Source: Branchiostoma floridae
Lineage: Eukaryota; Chordata; Leptocardii; Amphioxiformes; Branchiostomatidae
Length of the DNA: 64,000 bases
Assembly (NCBI RefSeq): GCF_000003815.2
Contig: NC_049996.1
Location: 14,227,472 to 14,291,471 of the forward strand
Direction of reading: 5' to 3'
Made by a program: the position numbers and the translations under genes. The notes below the pieces were generated by a model. It worked only from the letters and a program-made list of their open reading frames with translations, was not told where the DNA came from and made no database searches. Of this stretch, positions 1 to 10,434 are shown piece by piece (the stretch's first letter is position 1; every line of letters begins with the position of its first letter).

Positions 1-559
1 CAAATGTCTAGTAGTACTTAAAACAACATGTGAGTCACTCTGAACCATTGGGCAGAGTAACAGCTCGAAATGCATATCTTAACAGTTAATGAAGATAATT
101 TGGGGGAATTCAAACACTTAATATGTTCTTGATATAACATGATCTACCAAATGTAGAAGAATAGTAATTATATATTGAGAAGAAAACATTGTTAGGTCTT
201 CACCTATCTTACTGGGTGTCAAGAGTAAGCTTTTACCATATTACATGTATTTACATGCAACATACAGTCATATATCTAAAGAATAGTCAAAAGCCATGCA
301 AACATACTCTGCCCTTTTGCAAATAAAAAATTAATCACAATCATATGTAGCATTTATCATCCAGTGCAATAACATGCATCAAAGAACATAACTTTTGCAA
401 GGCAATTAAAGTACAAAGCAAAATCAATGTTTTGCACCACAATGTTCATAGCAAAAAACCAGAAAACACGGAGTGACGTAAGACTGTATAACCCAATGAT
501 GGAACAGAAGACATGGCTACTGAAACGGAAAGCAAAAGACATCAAGCAGGGAACTTTAC
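1..559. other. Intron after the CUB2 exons, no feature seen
   Basis: This is downstream intron of the protease gene. It is AT-rich, with no repeat or reading frame I can support. The next exon lies outside the window. Confidence 0.6.
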
Positions 560-696
560 CGACTGTGTAGGAGGCGTGGAATCCCGTGAAGCTGCCGATG
601 TTGTTGCTGTTGGACGAGTACGTGAGCAACAGCTGATCCACCTCCGTCACGATGACATGCGGCATCACCCGGCAGTACCGACCAACCACCATCGAG
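560..696 (-). CDS. CUB domain 2, last part
   Basis: Residues 497-541. The acceptor is TTATTCCCAG and the donor GTCG|GTAAAG. It encodes G-R-Y-C (Cys504, fourth CUB cysteine), then L-L-L-T-Y-S-S-N-S-N-N, where a calcium-binding CUB would have Ser-Asp, and ends G-F-H-A-S-Y-T-V, the last CUB strand. The exon ends in phase 1, so the coding sequence continues left of the window. Confidence 0.92.
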
Positions 697-1221
697 CTGG
701 GAATAAAGTGAAATTGATGAACTGTTGTAATATCCATATATGTGTGTTTACTTGTATTGTAAGTAGTTGCTATACATGTAGACCTTACAAAAGTCACTGC
801 ACTTTTATCATGTCAATAAAGATTAACATATACAGAAGCACATCCCAGAAACACATCCCTACCCCTTTGCAGGCTTTTAGCCAGGCAAGCGTCATGACAT
901 CATTTTGGACTTGCTCTTTGGATGCACCATTTTAACTTATTGATAATATACTCGAAAACTCTAGCACTAAGGAAGGTGGATGCCCCCAGACCCCCTACAA
1001 TAGTGGTGCCTATATCACTTAACATGACTCACCAAGGAATTTGAACCCCCTATTATAAAATCTAAGCTAAAAGCCTGCCCCTTTGATTTAGTTAATGGGG
1101 TAGATGGGCAAAAGACAGTGGTTTCGGAAGAGGTCACTCCAAAAACAGTGATCACAAAACAACCACAAAGTCCAATGCATTATTGCAGTATTGTTACGGC
1201 CATTGTTACACTCCATCTCAC
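697..1221. other. Intron within CUB2, no feature seen
   Basis: 525 bases between the exons encoding the CUB2 insertion and the last CUB2 strands. AT-rich; no repeat recognised. Confidence 0.7.
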
Positions 1222-1390
1222 CATGTTGTGTTACAGTCCGCGTAGCTTCCGTTATCACTGTGGTTGAGCAGGTAGCTGACGTACTGTGTGATGTTCACAT
1301 ACAGCTCCTCCACTTGGACATAGTTAAACTCACTGTCACAGTCAAGGTTGATGTCGTGGAATGTCAGGGAGATCGATTCACCTTCTGAAC
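1222..1390 (-). CDS. CUB domain 2, middle part with insertion
   Basis: Residues 441-495. The acceptor is GTCCCCAG. The donor ACATG|GTGAGA is chosen over an earlier GTAACA because only it gives the phase needed by the next exon and creates Cys496 across the junction. It encodes S-I-S-L-T-F and the third CUB cysteine (457), followed by F-N-Y-V-Q-V where canonical domains have D-Y. Residues about 467-496 are a longer, sequon-rich loop (N-I-T, N-H-S, N-G-S, N-T-T) carrying two extra cysteines, 492 and 496. Confidence 0.88.
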
Positions 1391-1480
1391 CTGGGGACAT
1401 GGAAAGAAATGAATGTACAAATGAGAAAAGGAAGACAGGAACTCAAGGGATTTGTTTGCAAATTTTGCAATTTTGATATA

Positions 1481-1660
1481 CAGTCAAACCTGTCTATAGC
1501 GGCCACTCAAGGGACTGGAGAAATGCGGCCACTATAGATGGGTGGCCACTATAGAGAAAATGCTGATCAATAGACCAATGCTGATCAAGGAACCAACAAA
1601 AAGTGACTGCAATGGCCAGGTGGTTGCTATGCAAAGGTGGCCGCTAATGCAGTTTGACTG
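1481..1660. mobile_element. Short foldback transposon with TA target (180 bp)
   Basis: The ends CAGTCAAACCTG and CAGTTTGACTG form an inverted repeat, flanked by TA on both sides. TATAGCGGCCAC and GTGGCCGCTAA extend the pairing inward, and GGCCACTATAG repeats inside. The TA target suggests Tc1/mariner-type mobilisation. Confidence 0.75.
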
Positions 1661-2224
1661 TATTTGTCACAAATGTCATGCAACAGAAGCATCATGCAAT
1701 AAGTCAGAGTTACTGAAGTAACAGGGTAAAATTTGTTCAGACAGACATTTCCAACAACAGATGCTGTCTGCAACGTCTAACCATTTAAATATATCCTTTA
1801 GTTCCTTGAGAATCTTTTACTTTGTGTATCTTATTACCTGGATGTCTAATCATCATCAATGCATAGGCATTTTGATAATATTATGGGATAACAAAATTCT
1901 TATATGTCACTTATGAGACCAAAAATAGAAATTGAAAGAAAACAGTACTACACTAAATAGTGACATATGATTGTTTTCAGGTCTCCAAAAACCTTTTATC
2001 ATTTTAGTTCCCTATTTGGCAATAGACAACAGTTACTGTAGCACTACAGACATGCTTCAAAAATAACAATGTCATCATATCATAATATCTACTAGCAAAG
2101 GGGGCATACAATAAGTAAGAAACATTGGGACCACTTAAGCAGGAGTTTGTTTTCCTACCATACTGTTTATGAATACAGAGACTATTTCAAATAAATTTTA
2201 TACAATCAAAGCTTTACTTCACCA

Positions 2225-2430
2225 ACGTATCAGTGACCATGTATCACCTTCCTCAGAGCAATTCTGACTAGTTCACCTTTTACCACTGTGACAGCAATAT
2301 GTGTCACTGCTTACAGATGCATATTGCTGCAACACAATGTTAATAGTCAGAATTGCCCTGGGGAAGATGACAGACGGTTACCGAAACCTCAAAGAAAATA
2401 AAGCTGTGGTTGTGTAAAAAGAGCCTTTTT
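2225..2430. repeat. Foldback repeat, possible retroelement 3' end
   Basis: ATCACCTTCCTCAGAGCAAT followed by TCTGACTA near 2245-2275 pairs with TAGTCAGAATTGCCCTGGGG near 2343-2367. The right part (GAAGATGACAGACGG, TTACCGAAACCTCAAAG, AAAATAAAGC) resembles the 3' ends of some retroelements. Intron 1391-2570 holds nothing else except the element at 1481-1660. Confidence 0.5.
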
Positions 2431-2570
2431 ATTTTACATGCACAAACACAAACTTGCATATAGAGCTAGAACAAAATGTGCTTGTATGAAATAGCCTTGA
2501 TTTATGTTGTTTAAAAGTATTTTTTTCTTAAATAGTGACAAACCAACCTGATGAAACTATTCACGCATAC

Positions 2571-2669
2571 CTTTTATAATCCACGCACACTGAATGTCGT
2601 TGTAGTAGCTGTAAGGGTACCCCGGGGATGTGATGTTCCCTTCCCTGGCCGATAGCACACCACCACAGC
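2571..2669 (-). CDS. CUB domain 2, first part
   Basis: Residues 408-439. The acceptor is TTGTTCCCAG and the donor AAAAG|GTATGC. It encodes C-G-G-V-L-S, then N-I-T-S-P-G-Y-P, and Q-C-A-W-I-I: a textbook CUB opening with cysteines 408 and 434. N-I-T is an N-glycosylation sequon. Confidence 0.94.
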
Positions 2670-2904
2670 CTGGGAACAAGAGGTTCAAACTTCTTGATTT
2701 TGGTGTTTAAAAGTTAATGGCATTGATGTTGCCATATCTATTGTTAAACTTCTTGTGCAAGAACAAAAATTTCTGTTAAAAGGAAGACAAGTCTTACAAC
2801 AAAGAGAAGCACTTCCAAAATGATAAGGCTTGGAGCAATAAATACTAGAAAACAATTAAAAAGCTCAATCATTTTAAAGTATTCAATGAAGTAGTAATCA
2901 ATAA

Positions 2905-3310
2905 GGGAGAGTAGACACTAGTGGTAAGGGAGAGTCATTCAGCACCAAGGAAAGAGAACAGTGTGGTAAAAGGTGGTGGAAGGTTCCTTCAGCACCAAGG
3001 AAAGGGATGGCACCAAACAGTACTTGGGGGGAAAGTCCTTCAGTACCAAGGAAAAAGGATGGTGTACAATGTCCGGGGTGCGAAAAGGGACATCAGCACA
3101 AAGAAAAGGAGGGTATAGAATAGTACAAGGTAGGGGTGGTCATTCAGCACCAAAGAAAGGGACGGTACATGATAGTACAGAAATAGTACTTTACAGGATT
3201 ATAGTCTTTTAGCACCATGGAAATGGATTGTGCATAATAGTACATGGAGGGGATGGCCATTCAATACCAAGGAAAGGGATAATACATAATAGTACAGGGT
3301 GGAGGAGGGT
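2905..3310. repeat. Degenerate ~52-bp minisatellite in the linker/CUB2 intron
   Basis: The core TTCAGCACCAAGGAAAGG recurs seven times near 2937, 2987, 3038, 3092, 3142, 3207 and 3259, each followed by GG(A/T)(A/T/C) and ATAGTACA-like text. Copies are 49 to 66 bases apart and considerably diverged. Confidence 0.85.
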
Positions 3311-3357
3311 CCCTCAAATTTAAAGACCACATAAACACATAAGATGGGAAAGCTTAC

Positions 3358-3450
3358 TTGGTAGATATTTTTCCTTCTCCATCATCATGGGGTCGTCCCC
3401 ACTCCCGCTGTGCAGCATCTGTCCTGATGACTCCAGGAAGGAGAAGGGAT
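3358..3450 (-). CDS. Linker exon between CUB1 and CUB2
   Basis: Thirty complete codons, residues 377-406. The acceptor is TTCCTGTACAG and the donor CCAA|GTAAGC. Phase 1-1, so it could be skipped without a frameshift. The sequence is low in hydrophobic and rich in small, acidic and methionine residues (S-G-S-G-D-D-P-M-M-M-E-K-E-K), with no cysteine, and reads as a flexible linker. I recognise no domain. In BMP1 and tolloid the first two CUB domains are joined with almost no linker, so this exon is unusual. The exon call rests on open frame, splice sites and phase rather than homology. Confidence 0.75.
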
Positions 3451-3689
3451 CTGTACAGGAACAGATGGGCACAGATCAGTCAAGTAAATCAGTAATACAT
3501 CTAGAGTCTTCCTATTGTTAGCTTCTCATAATTCAGCCCCAGGCTGCAAGAAGAGGTTAAGTTTAAGTTGCTCCTACATTTCTAACAAATGCTTTGGGGT
3601 GACCCTGGCCCCATCTCCATTTCTTTAGCCTTTAGGCCACACATTTGTGCAAACCACTACAGCAGGCAGCAGGAGACTAGGCAGTGATG

Positions 3690-3850
3690 TGTGTTTAACT
3701 CCCATACTTTTCCTCATTAGTGCTGAGTGCTAGGCAGAGGAAGCAGCATGTACCAAGTCTTTGGTATGACTCGGCTGGGTATTGAACTCACGGCATACAA
3801 AATGCCTCCTTTCTCTGCTCTGTAACTGGCCCTCTGCCAATGTGAGCAGC
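3690..3850 (-). mobile_element. tRNA-derived SINE fragment
   Basis: On the minus strand GCCGTGAGTTCAATACCCAG is a box B-like head. It is followed by a body with ACATGCTGCTTCC, AGCACTCAGCAC and GGGAGTTAAAC. No clear ends or target duplication seen. Confidence 0.55.
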
Positions 3851-4022
3851 TTGCCATCCAGACTTCCAAGGAATGGCAGTACTCAGAACTAATCAGAGCA
3901 TTTCCAATGACATTGTGAATAAAAATCATCTACTGTAGCAGCTGTTATATTATCTACAGGAAGCTGTTTTTGCTTGACTTTTTTTTTGGTGATGCTTCAG
4001 TGGCGTATGGCAATAAATGTAA

Positions 4023-4219
4023 TACTGTAAATGCATTTAATTTCGCGGTAGCGGGAAAAGTGACTTTTCGCGGTGGTTTTAATTTCACGGTAACACCATC
4101 GACTGCAGTTTAATACCTTTATATAAAAATGTTCGCGGTGGATTTAATTTTGCGGTGAAGTGGTCGCCGCGAAAACCGCAAATATTAATCCACCGCGAAC
4201 ATTTCTGCATTTACAGTAT
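4023..4219. mobile_element. GCGG-family foldback element, complete copy
   Basis: The element starts TACTGTAAATGCATTTAA and ends TTTCTGCATTTACAGTA. Inside, modules such as TTCGCGGTGG and its complement CCACCGCGAA alternate in both orientations. It is bounded by TA/AT-rich flanks and has no coding capacity. At least fifteen related copies occur in the window (see the other entries of this family). Confidence 0.88.
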
Positions 4220-4720
4220 ATAAGCTGTATGCCAATAAACATTGTGCTTCACCTAATATATCAAGTCATATTAAATACTTTTCATTGAAAAGGGTGCCAA
4301 AGGAACTGTACATTTCCAACTTTTGCCTTGTTTATATTATATCAATACTAGTAATTGTCTTGATTATTAATCAAAAGCATTATATCAGAAATACTAAAAA
4401 GCAATACTATACAAATGACAAGCCCCATGGGCAGTGTCATGTATTGAATACAAATTCTATGGACATTAAGAGCCCTATAATTTATAAAAACATGGAACAG
4501 ATGTGTAAGACTTCCAAAAGCATACTGATTAAGCTAGAGTAAATTCAATAACTCACAGTCACAGTCGAATTCTCACCCAATATGAGTCCACATTGCTTAA
4601 ACATGGTACAGATGTGTGGCACTTGAATGTACAAATGCTTACTGAGCTACAGTAGACTCAATAACTCACAGCCAGCATCGAATTCTCACTCAATATGGGT
4701 CCACATCGCTTAACACTTAC

Positions 4721-4861
4721 CAAGTTCATACACGGTGTAGTTGACCTTGAAGCCCTTGCCGACCACAGACTCGTCACTCTGGAAGTGCAGCTGGACAAAC
4801 GGCCCCAAACTGTACACTTCCGTCGGGACGGCATGGCCGCAGTAACGACCCTGCAGCTTGG
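4721..4861 (-). CDS. CUB domain 1, second part
   Basis: Residues 330-375. The acceptor is TTGATATTCCAG and the donor CTTG|GTAAGTG. It encodes G-R-Y-C-G (Cys336, fourth CUB cysteine), then Q-L-H-F-Q-S-D-E, in which Asp358 is the third expected calcium ligand, then G-K-G-F-K-V-N-Y, the terminal strand of a CUB fold. With the preceding exon all four cysteines and all three acidic ligands of a calcium-binding CUB are present. CUB domains in this family bind substrates or partner proteins. Confidence 0.95.
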
Positions 4862-4949
4862 CTGGAATATCAATGAAAAAACAACAGTTGGTGAGAAAAG
4901 GAATCTCAATCCAGTTTTAGCTCACTGAAGAACTAGTCTTCCACTGGTC

Positions 4950-5190
4950 GTGACAGAGAGGACAGACACAATGTACGGTATTTACAGGTTCATTGTACCG
5001 GGGAAATTCCCCTAGCTCTTTTCAACAAGCACAATGTACAGTGGATTGTATCTTAATGTCCCGTCCTGAGGACTGCAGCCCTTTCCGGTAGCTTGCATGT
5101 CAGGTGAGCGACACAGACGGAATCAAACTCACGGCTTCTAGTTCCAGAGGCAGGGCTGCTAACCACTGGACTACGCACACTACCAAGTAG
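4950..5190 (-). mobile_element. tRNA-derived SINE
   Basis: On the minus strand a tRNA-like head runs from about 5185: TAGTCCAGTGGTTAGCA (box A-like), then GAGTTTGATTCCG (box B-like). It is followed by a body ending in GAACCTGTAAATACCGTAC. It lies next to the CUB1 second-half exon but does not overlap it. Confidence 0.65.
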
Positions 5191-5344
5191 GTAAAGAATA
5201 AAAACAAGCACCATATTGTCTTTTTAAATCTGTACCAAATTTCACATCGTTAATTGATATTGCTCAATGTATCTAGACAGAATTGGAAGTGGAATTTACG
5301 TTCCATTTAATGACAAATCAATTCTACTACTCGTGAATATTGAA

Positions 5345-5990
5345 ACGTTTTATTACCTCCATGAAATGTCATGGAATGGAGGTTATATTTTCTGTTATGT
5401 GTCTCTGTCTGTGTAGATGATTACTCAAGAACGGCTGGATGGATTGGTTTCATACTTGTTGTGTTGGTGGGCTGTGATGAAAGCTCAAATCGATGAGGTC
5501 TTGGGAGCCGTATCTGTTGTTATAATTGATGTAATAATGTCAGAAATCACCCCTATATTTGAGATATATTGGTACAGGCATCGTGCTGTATGTGTTTGTT
5601 AATGGGCTTAGCTCCAAGCAGATGGTGAGGTGACAGCTGTTTGGGGAACCCCCAGTAGTTTTATTTATGTCTGCTTAGGACTGTTTGAAATATTTGTAAC
5701 AGTTGGCACAGTAGTTACCTCCATGAAATGTCATGGAGGTTATATTTTCTGTTATGTGTCTCTGTCTGTGTACAAGATTACTCAAGAACGGCTGGATGGA
5801 TTGGTTTCATACTTGTTGTGTTGGTGGGCTGTGATGAAAGCTCGAATCGATGTGATTTTGGGCGCCGTATCTGTCGTTATAATCAATGTAAATAATATCA
5901 GAAATCCCCCTATATCTGCGATATATTGGAATAGGCATCGTGCTTTAAGTGTTTGTTAATGGGCTTAGCTCCAAGCAGATAGTGAGGTGA
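5345..5990. repeat. Two tandem copies of a ~360-bp repeat
   Basis: TACCTCCATGAAATGTCATG, TTACTCAAGAACGGCTGG, GTTGTGTTGGTGGGCTGTGA, GGCATCGTGCT and TAATGGGCTTAGCTCCAAGC recur at about 5353-5650 and 5715-6000. The same opening words occur in reverse at 9195-9305 (CCATCCAGCCGTTCTTGAG, AACCTCCACGACATTTAGG), so this is a dispersed family. The short open frames here are repeat artefacts. Confidence 0.85.
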
Positions 5991-5999
5991 TTTGTATGA

Positions 6000-7170
6000 C
6001 AGCTGTTTGGGGAACCCAGAGTTTTTTGAATATGATAATTAGTTTTATTTATGTCTGCTTAGGATATCATGGAGATGTGAAGCGTAAGTATAATTGTAAG
6101 AAGTTGAGGTACATTTAACGGTAATGCTTAACAGGTATGGATGTCTCACATACTGTACTGCTGATTTGAGTGACATGGTGATTAAAATGCCATTAGGTCC
6201 TCTCATCTTAGATGGGTTGGGTGTCAGAAGTTTTATGGGCGATACAGATGTTCTGATTTCGTTACGATAAGGGACAGTTGTTAGTTGTCTCTTTCGTAGC
6301 CAATGGTACTTGTTTTTTAGCAGACGGGGTTGGCGCCAAGTATTCATCTTACAGTTGATGTAGGGCTATCAGAGGAAAGTGTGCATCTCATTTTTGTACC
6401 ATGTGAACAGCTGATGTTATGACATATTGGTGGAAAATCAAATCACCATCTGACTAAAGTTGGCCACATCCCTTCTTCTTTCTGAGTTTCCCAACTTCCT
6501 CCCACCACACCGCTCTGAGGCACATAGTCGAACCTCAATAATGCTGACAACCTTAGACAGTTTAAATGCCAAACATCAAGCTTAAGGAACACCACGCTAC
6601 CATATGCCGTCGACCTCTTAAAAGCACATTACACAATTAAGTGTTACATTTTAATAATTACTAATCAGATGGACATCCTCTGTGTCATTAAATAAATACA
6701 CCACTACTTTCCCATAACATTTATAACCATTACTCTCAAATACAACCGACTATAAACATACATACCATCCACAAAAAAGCAATAAATATTTCATGGAGGT
6801 ATGAGGTCCCCGAACTCTAGTTATTATTTGCTTTCATTACACAATTATAGTAATAGTTGAAAACAGTTATAGGAAATTCTATGATGTGTACTGTTAATAT
6901 GTATTCAAATACCCTATCTGAATATTAGAAGCTAGAAAAATGATCTGAAAATAACAATTTCTATGTATAACGTTACATGTACATGTATGCACAGTGTAGA
7001 AGTATGAAAATACAACAATATTGAGCCATTGTTTTAAATGATTGTGTTTGAAAAAACTATACCATTCTAATGCAAGAAATACTGCAAAAGGGCGATCCCT
7101 GTCCCTGGTGCTGAATTAGAGGTTATTCTGTCATTACTTGGCCTTCTCTTGCAAGCATTGCTATAGAAGG
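6000..7170. other. Intron sequence, nothing recognised
   Basis: AT-rich sequence between the 5345-5990 repeat and the element at 7188. CATGGAGGT near 6794 is another end of the 5345-type repeat. No exon-like frame. Confidence 0.5.
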
Positions 7171-7187
7171 AGCAGTTGTATCATGAA

Positions 7188-7459
7188 ACTCAGGGTTGTA
7201 GCCAGCACCCGTCGTTTGACGGAATTTTGCAGCTGGGACAGAAAAAATTTTTGCCCATTCTGTCCTCTATGAGCAAAATTTAACCCTCAAAATGCAGGAA
7301 ATAGCATTTCAGAGGGTCTAGATTTCAAAATTTTCCTTGGGAGCATGCCCCCAGAACCCCCTAGGAATGCTTGCTCCATTGCTCCATTGCTTGCTCCAAT
7401 GCTAGCCATTAAAAATCGAGGGGACGGAAAATGATTTTGGGCTGGCTACAACCCTGGGT
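7188..7459. mobile_element. 272-bp inverted-repeat element with a 14-bp flanking direct repeat
   Basis: The ends ACTCAGGGTTGTAGCCAGC and ACCCAGGGTTGTAGCCAGC (right end reverse-complemented) match at 18 of 19 bases. AGTTGTATCATGAA flanks it at 7174-7187 and 7460-7473. The inside holds GGGAGCATGCCCCCAGAACC then CCCTAGG, a stretch resembling one near 22010-22040 in the hAT element. No coding capacity. Confidence 0.82.
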
Positions 7460-7786
7460 AGTTGTATCATGAATTGTATTCCTACAAAAATGGGCTCTAG
7501 GAGGTCACCATCTACATTCAGTACAGAGGGCTGCTCAAGGGCTCCTTATATAATCAATTACATGTCCATCATTCAACCTGTCACTACATGTGCCTGTCTG
7601 GGAATGCAGACAGCAATTAAATCACCCTACAGTGAACATATTCCATCAGAAATGCACTACTTTAAAGTGCATAATGCACTTACTAGTCTACATGTGCGTG
7701 ACCAGTGGTGAACAGAATTTGTATTGGAATCCCTATGTTACTAGAAGCTTTTACTACAAGAAAATAAGCAACTTCAGGAGTAAATA

Positions 7787-8233
7787 TAACGCTAGTTCAC
7801 CATTATCCGCGGGGTAGCCTATATCCGTTGTTTTTAAAAGGATGGATCTTAGGCCTACCATGTCGACGGAAAGAGGTTTTTCAAACTGCAATATTGGGAA
7901 TATGTTACTGTAAGGTAACGTTTGACCGCCCTGTCCCTCACCCCAAAGATACTCAGATGAAAGGAGGCTCAGACAAGGACTGCTCTGAAGTGTGTCTGTA
8001 TTCTTGGAAAACATGTCTGGAACTGAACTGGGTGGAACTGGTCGGAACCGGATATCGTGACCTCGAGGGTCACTGGGCTATACTACTGCCGTAGGGGGGT
8101 GTATGCCATTTTGGCCTCTTACATTACAATTTGAAACCATGAACTGTTAGTTGACTTGGTATCCCTACGTGGTACCCTGTTCTCAAACACAATGGATAAA
8201 GGTTACCCCGCGGATAAATGTGAACCAGGGTTA
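7787..8233. mobile_element. TTCACC-family inverted-repeat element
   Basis: The left end is TAACGCTAGTTCACC, then TATCCGCGGGGTAGCCTATA. The right end has GGTTACCCCGCGGATAAATG then TGAACC, the reverse complement. At about 447 bases it is longer than the other copies, so it may contain an insertion. Confidence 0.75.
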
Positions 8234-10208
8234 TTACATGTATATGAGTTTACCTTTACCTGCAAAGGCATATGTTTGGCACCACTTTATATTGAGGGTT
8301 AGGCATCTGAGAGAACGTAATCATTAAAGAGTAGAGGCATAACAGAAACATCCAAAAACATCTTTCAATGCTTAGAATTCAAGACGCAAAAGTACATGAT
8401 CGGGTATTAATTTTTCAGATTGAATGGTATCAATAGGAAATAAAACACTTTTTATTATGCACAAAGCTTCTCTATTGTCATTCCAATATTCTAAAATTTT
8501 TCAAAATGATTTTGATGCGAGGGCAGTTTGATTGACTTTGTTAAACATGGCAACCTATGTGCTGAATTTCTATAAAACTGCCAGCATCAAAATGGCACTT
8601 AAAATGCTCAACAAGGACATTAACAGCTAAGATGTAGCGTACACAAGGGTGCCAAAATATTCCCTCAGAAACAATAGGTGCGGTAGCACCCGTCTCATCC
8701 ATGCATTTTTCAGAACTCCGCAATGAAAACACTCATCCATAAAATACCCACCTTCCCACTTTACGAGGTACGCTCAGCACATAAGGGTCCCACAGGGATA
8801 CTCTGCTGTCTGGCTTTATAAAGGCAAACCTGGTGATTTATTTGCATTCAGCACATTCCACAGCGTGCTCATATTGCTTGTAATATGTCACTGACAGGGT
8901 TGACGAATGTGGGGCTCTGCTCTGCCATGACATGACCATGTGTTACAAAGGGTTGCAACTTTGAAAATATCTACAGTCTTTACCAAAAAAATCTTTAAAC
9001 TAGTCGCTAGGGGGCCCAAAGTTATGTCTGACTCACATATTCCTGAGCACAAGAGCTATCTAATATTCAAAATTCGTGACCATAGCTTGTTCGCAGCACG
9101 AGATTGGAAAACCAGAAGTTCCGCTGCAGTGCCAAGAGAAGTTGCTAGGGGGCCCAAAATCTAATCATTTCCAGCTTTCATCACACCCCACCAACACACA
9201 AAGTATGAAACCAATCCATCCAGCCGTTCTTGAGTTATCTTGTACACAGACAGACAGACAGAACAACGCTAGTGAAAATATAACCTCCACGACATTTAGG
9301 AGGTAAATATCTTTAGTTTGTACAATTTGGAAAATCTTTTGAAACTTTATCAAAAGCACTGTTAATACTGTTATTTAAATATGTTGCCAACAAATGAAAA
9401 TCAGTTTCTTGCAACAAGGTTACAATTATGAGAAGAGCTATCAATGCCAAATTCCATGCTCATTTATTATTGCCTGTACAACAAAATCCTTTACATGTAG
9501 ACAGCTGATGTGTTACAGTTATACAAGCTATTTAGCTACAGATACAGGGATACAAACTCATGAAAACTTTATTCACTTGCATATCATTTGAGCTTTACTT
9601 TTAAATTAACAACAATGCCTCCAGGTCATAAAAACTTTCTATGAGAATGATTATTTGGTAGTTTTCATCCCTATATATCATATGGTTCTAACTGTTGACA
9701 TGTAATTACATAATGTTGTAAACAAATGATGAATTTAACTCCCCTGAGATGTCAAATGATATATATAAAGGCTGTGAAATATAGCTCAATACATGCACAC
9801 ATGTCAATGAAATTTTGTATGGCAATCCATTATGTTTCTGCATATTCATAGTTGCTATATTATGAAATTTATCTTCTACCATAAATTGAGATAAGTTTGC
9901 TGGGATTTAATTTTACAGTAGGAGGACAGCGGAGGCATTTTCTTATTTTATATGCTTAGTGCAAGGCCTCAAGGACTTCTTCTTGGAACTGAAGTAATAG
10001 TCACTGTAGACTAAGCATCTCTCTTCCCTAAGCCAGAAACATCAGGACTTAGGCAAGTTTGACTTCACTGACTCAATAGGCAAAGCAGGGGTTACAAAGA
10101 CTGCTCAGGAAATTCCCCACCCCATTATTATAGTTTAGATCCACTCACACTACTCTTGTTGCAGCAGCATTCAATTTCATTACTTTGTGATAAAAATTGG
10201 CCTTTTAC
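8234..10208. other. Intron sequence, mostly unrecognised
   Basis: Two GTCGCTAGGGGGCCCAAA / GTTGCTAGGGGGCCCAAA words (9004, 9140) indicate a short direct repeat just before the fragment at 9170-9306. Otherwise nothing is seen. Confidence 0.5.
9170..9306 (-). repeat. Dispersed repeat related to 5345-5990
   Basis: Reverse-complement match to the CGGCTGGATGG and GGAGGTTATATTTTC words of the 5345-5990 repeat, with a (CAGA)n stretch between. Confidence 0.7.
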
Positions 10209-10434
10209 TAACACTAGTTCACCTGTATCCACAGGGTAACCTATTTCTGTTTTTTTAAATTAAAAACAGCGCATTTAGAAATATGAAATGAACGGTGGTT
10301 TAAAATTGCAGTATTTTCAGATATTGTGGCATACCGGTACAACTAGTTTGTCAACTTGGTATTGCTAAATGCCCTATATTCAAAAACAACAGATATAGGC
10401 TACCCTGCAGATAAACTTTGGTGAACTACCATTA
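10209..10434. mobile_element. TTCACC-family inverted-repeat element
   Basis: TAACACTAGTTCACCTGTAT and CCACAGGGTAACCTAT at the left pair with ATAGGCTACCCTGCAG and GGTGAACTACC at the right. About 226 bases. Confidence 0.82.

Noticed and set aside
1197-1222. Alternative donor T|GTAACA for the CUB2 middle exon (just upstream on the minus strand)
   Set aside because: It gives the wrong phase for the next exon; GTGAGA after ACATG keeps the frame and adds Cys496.
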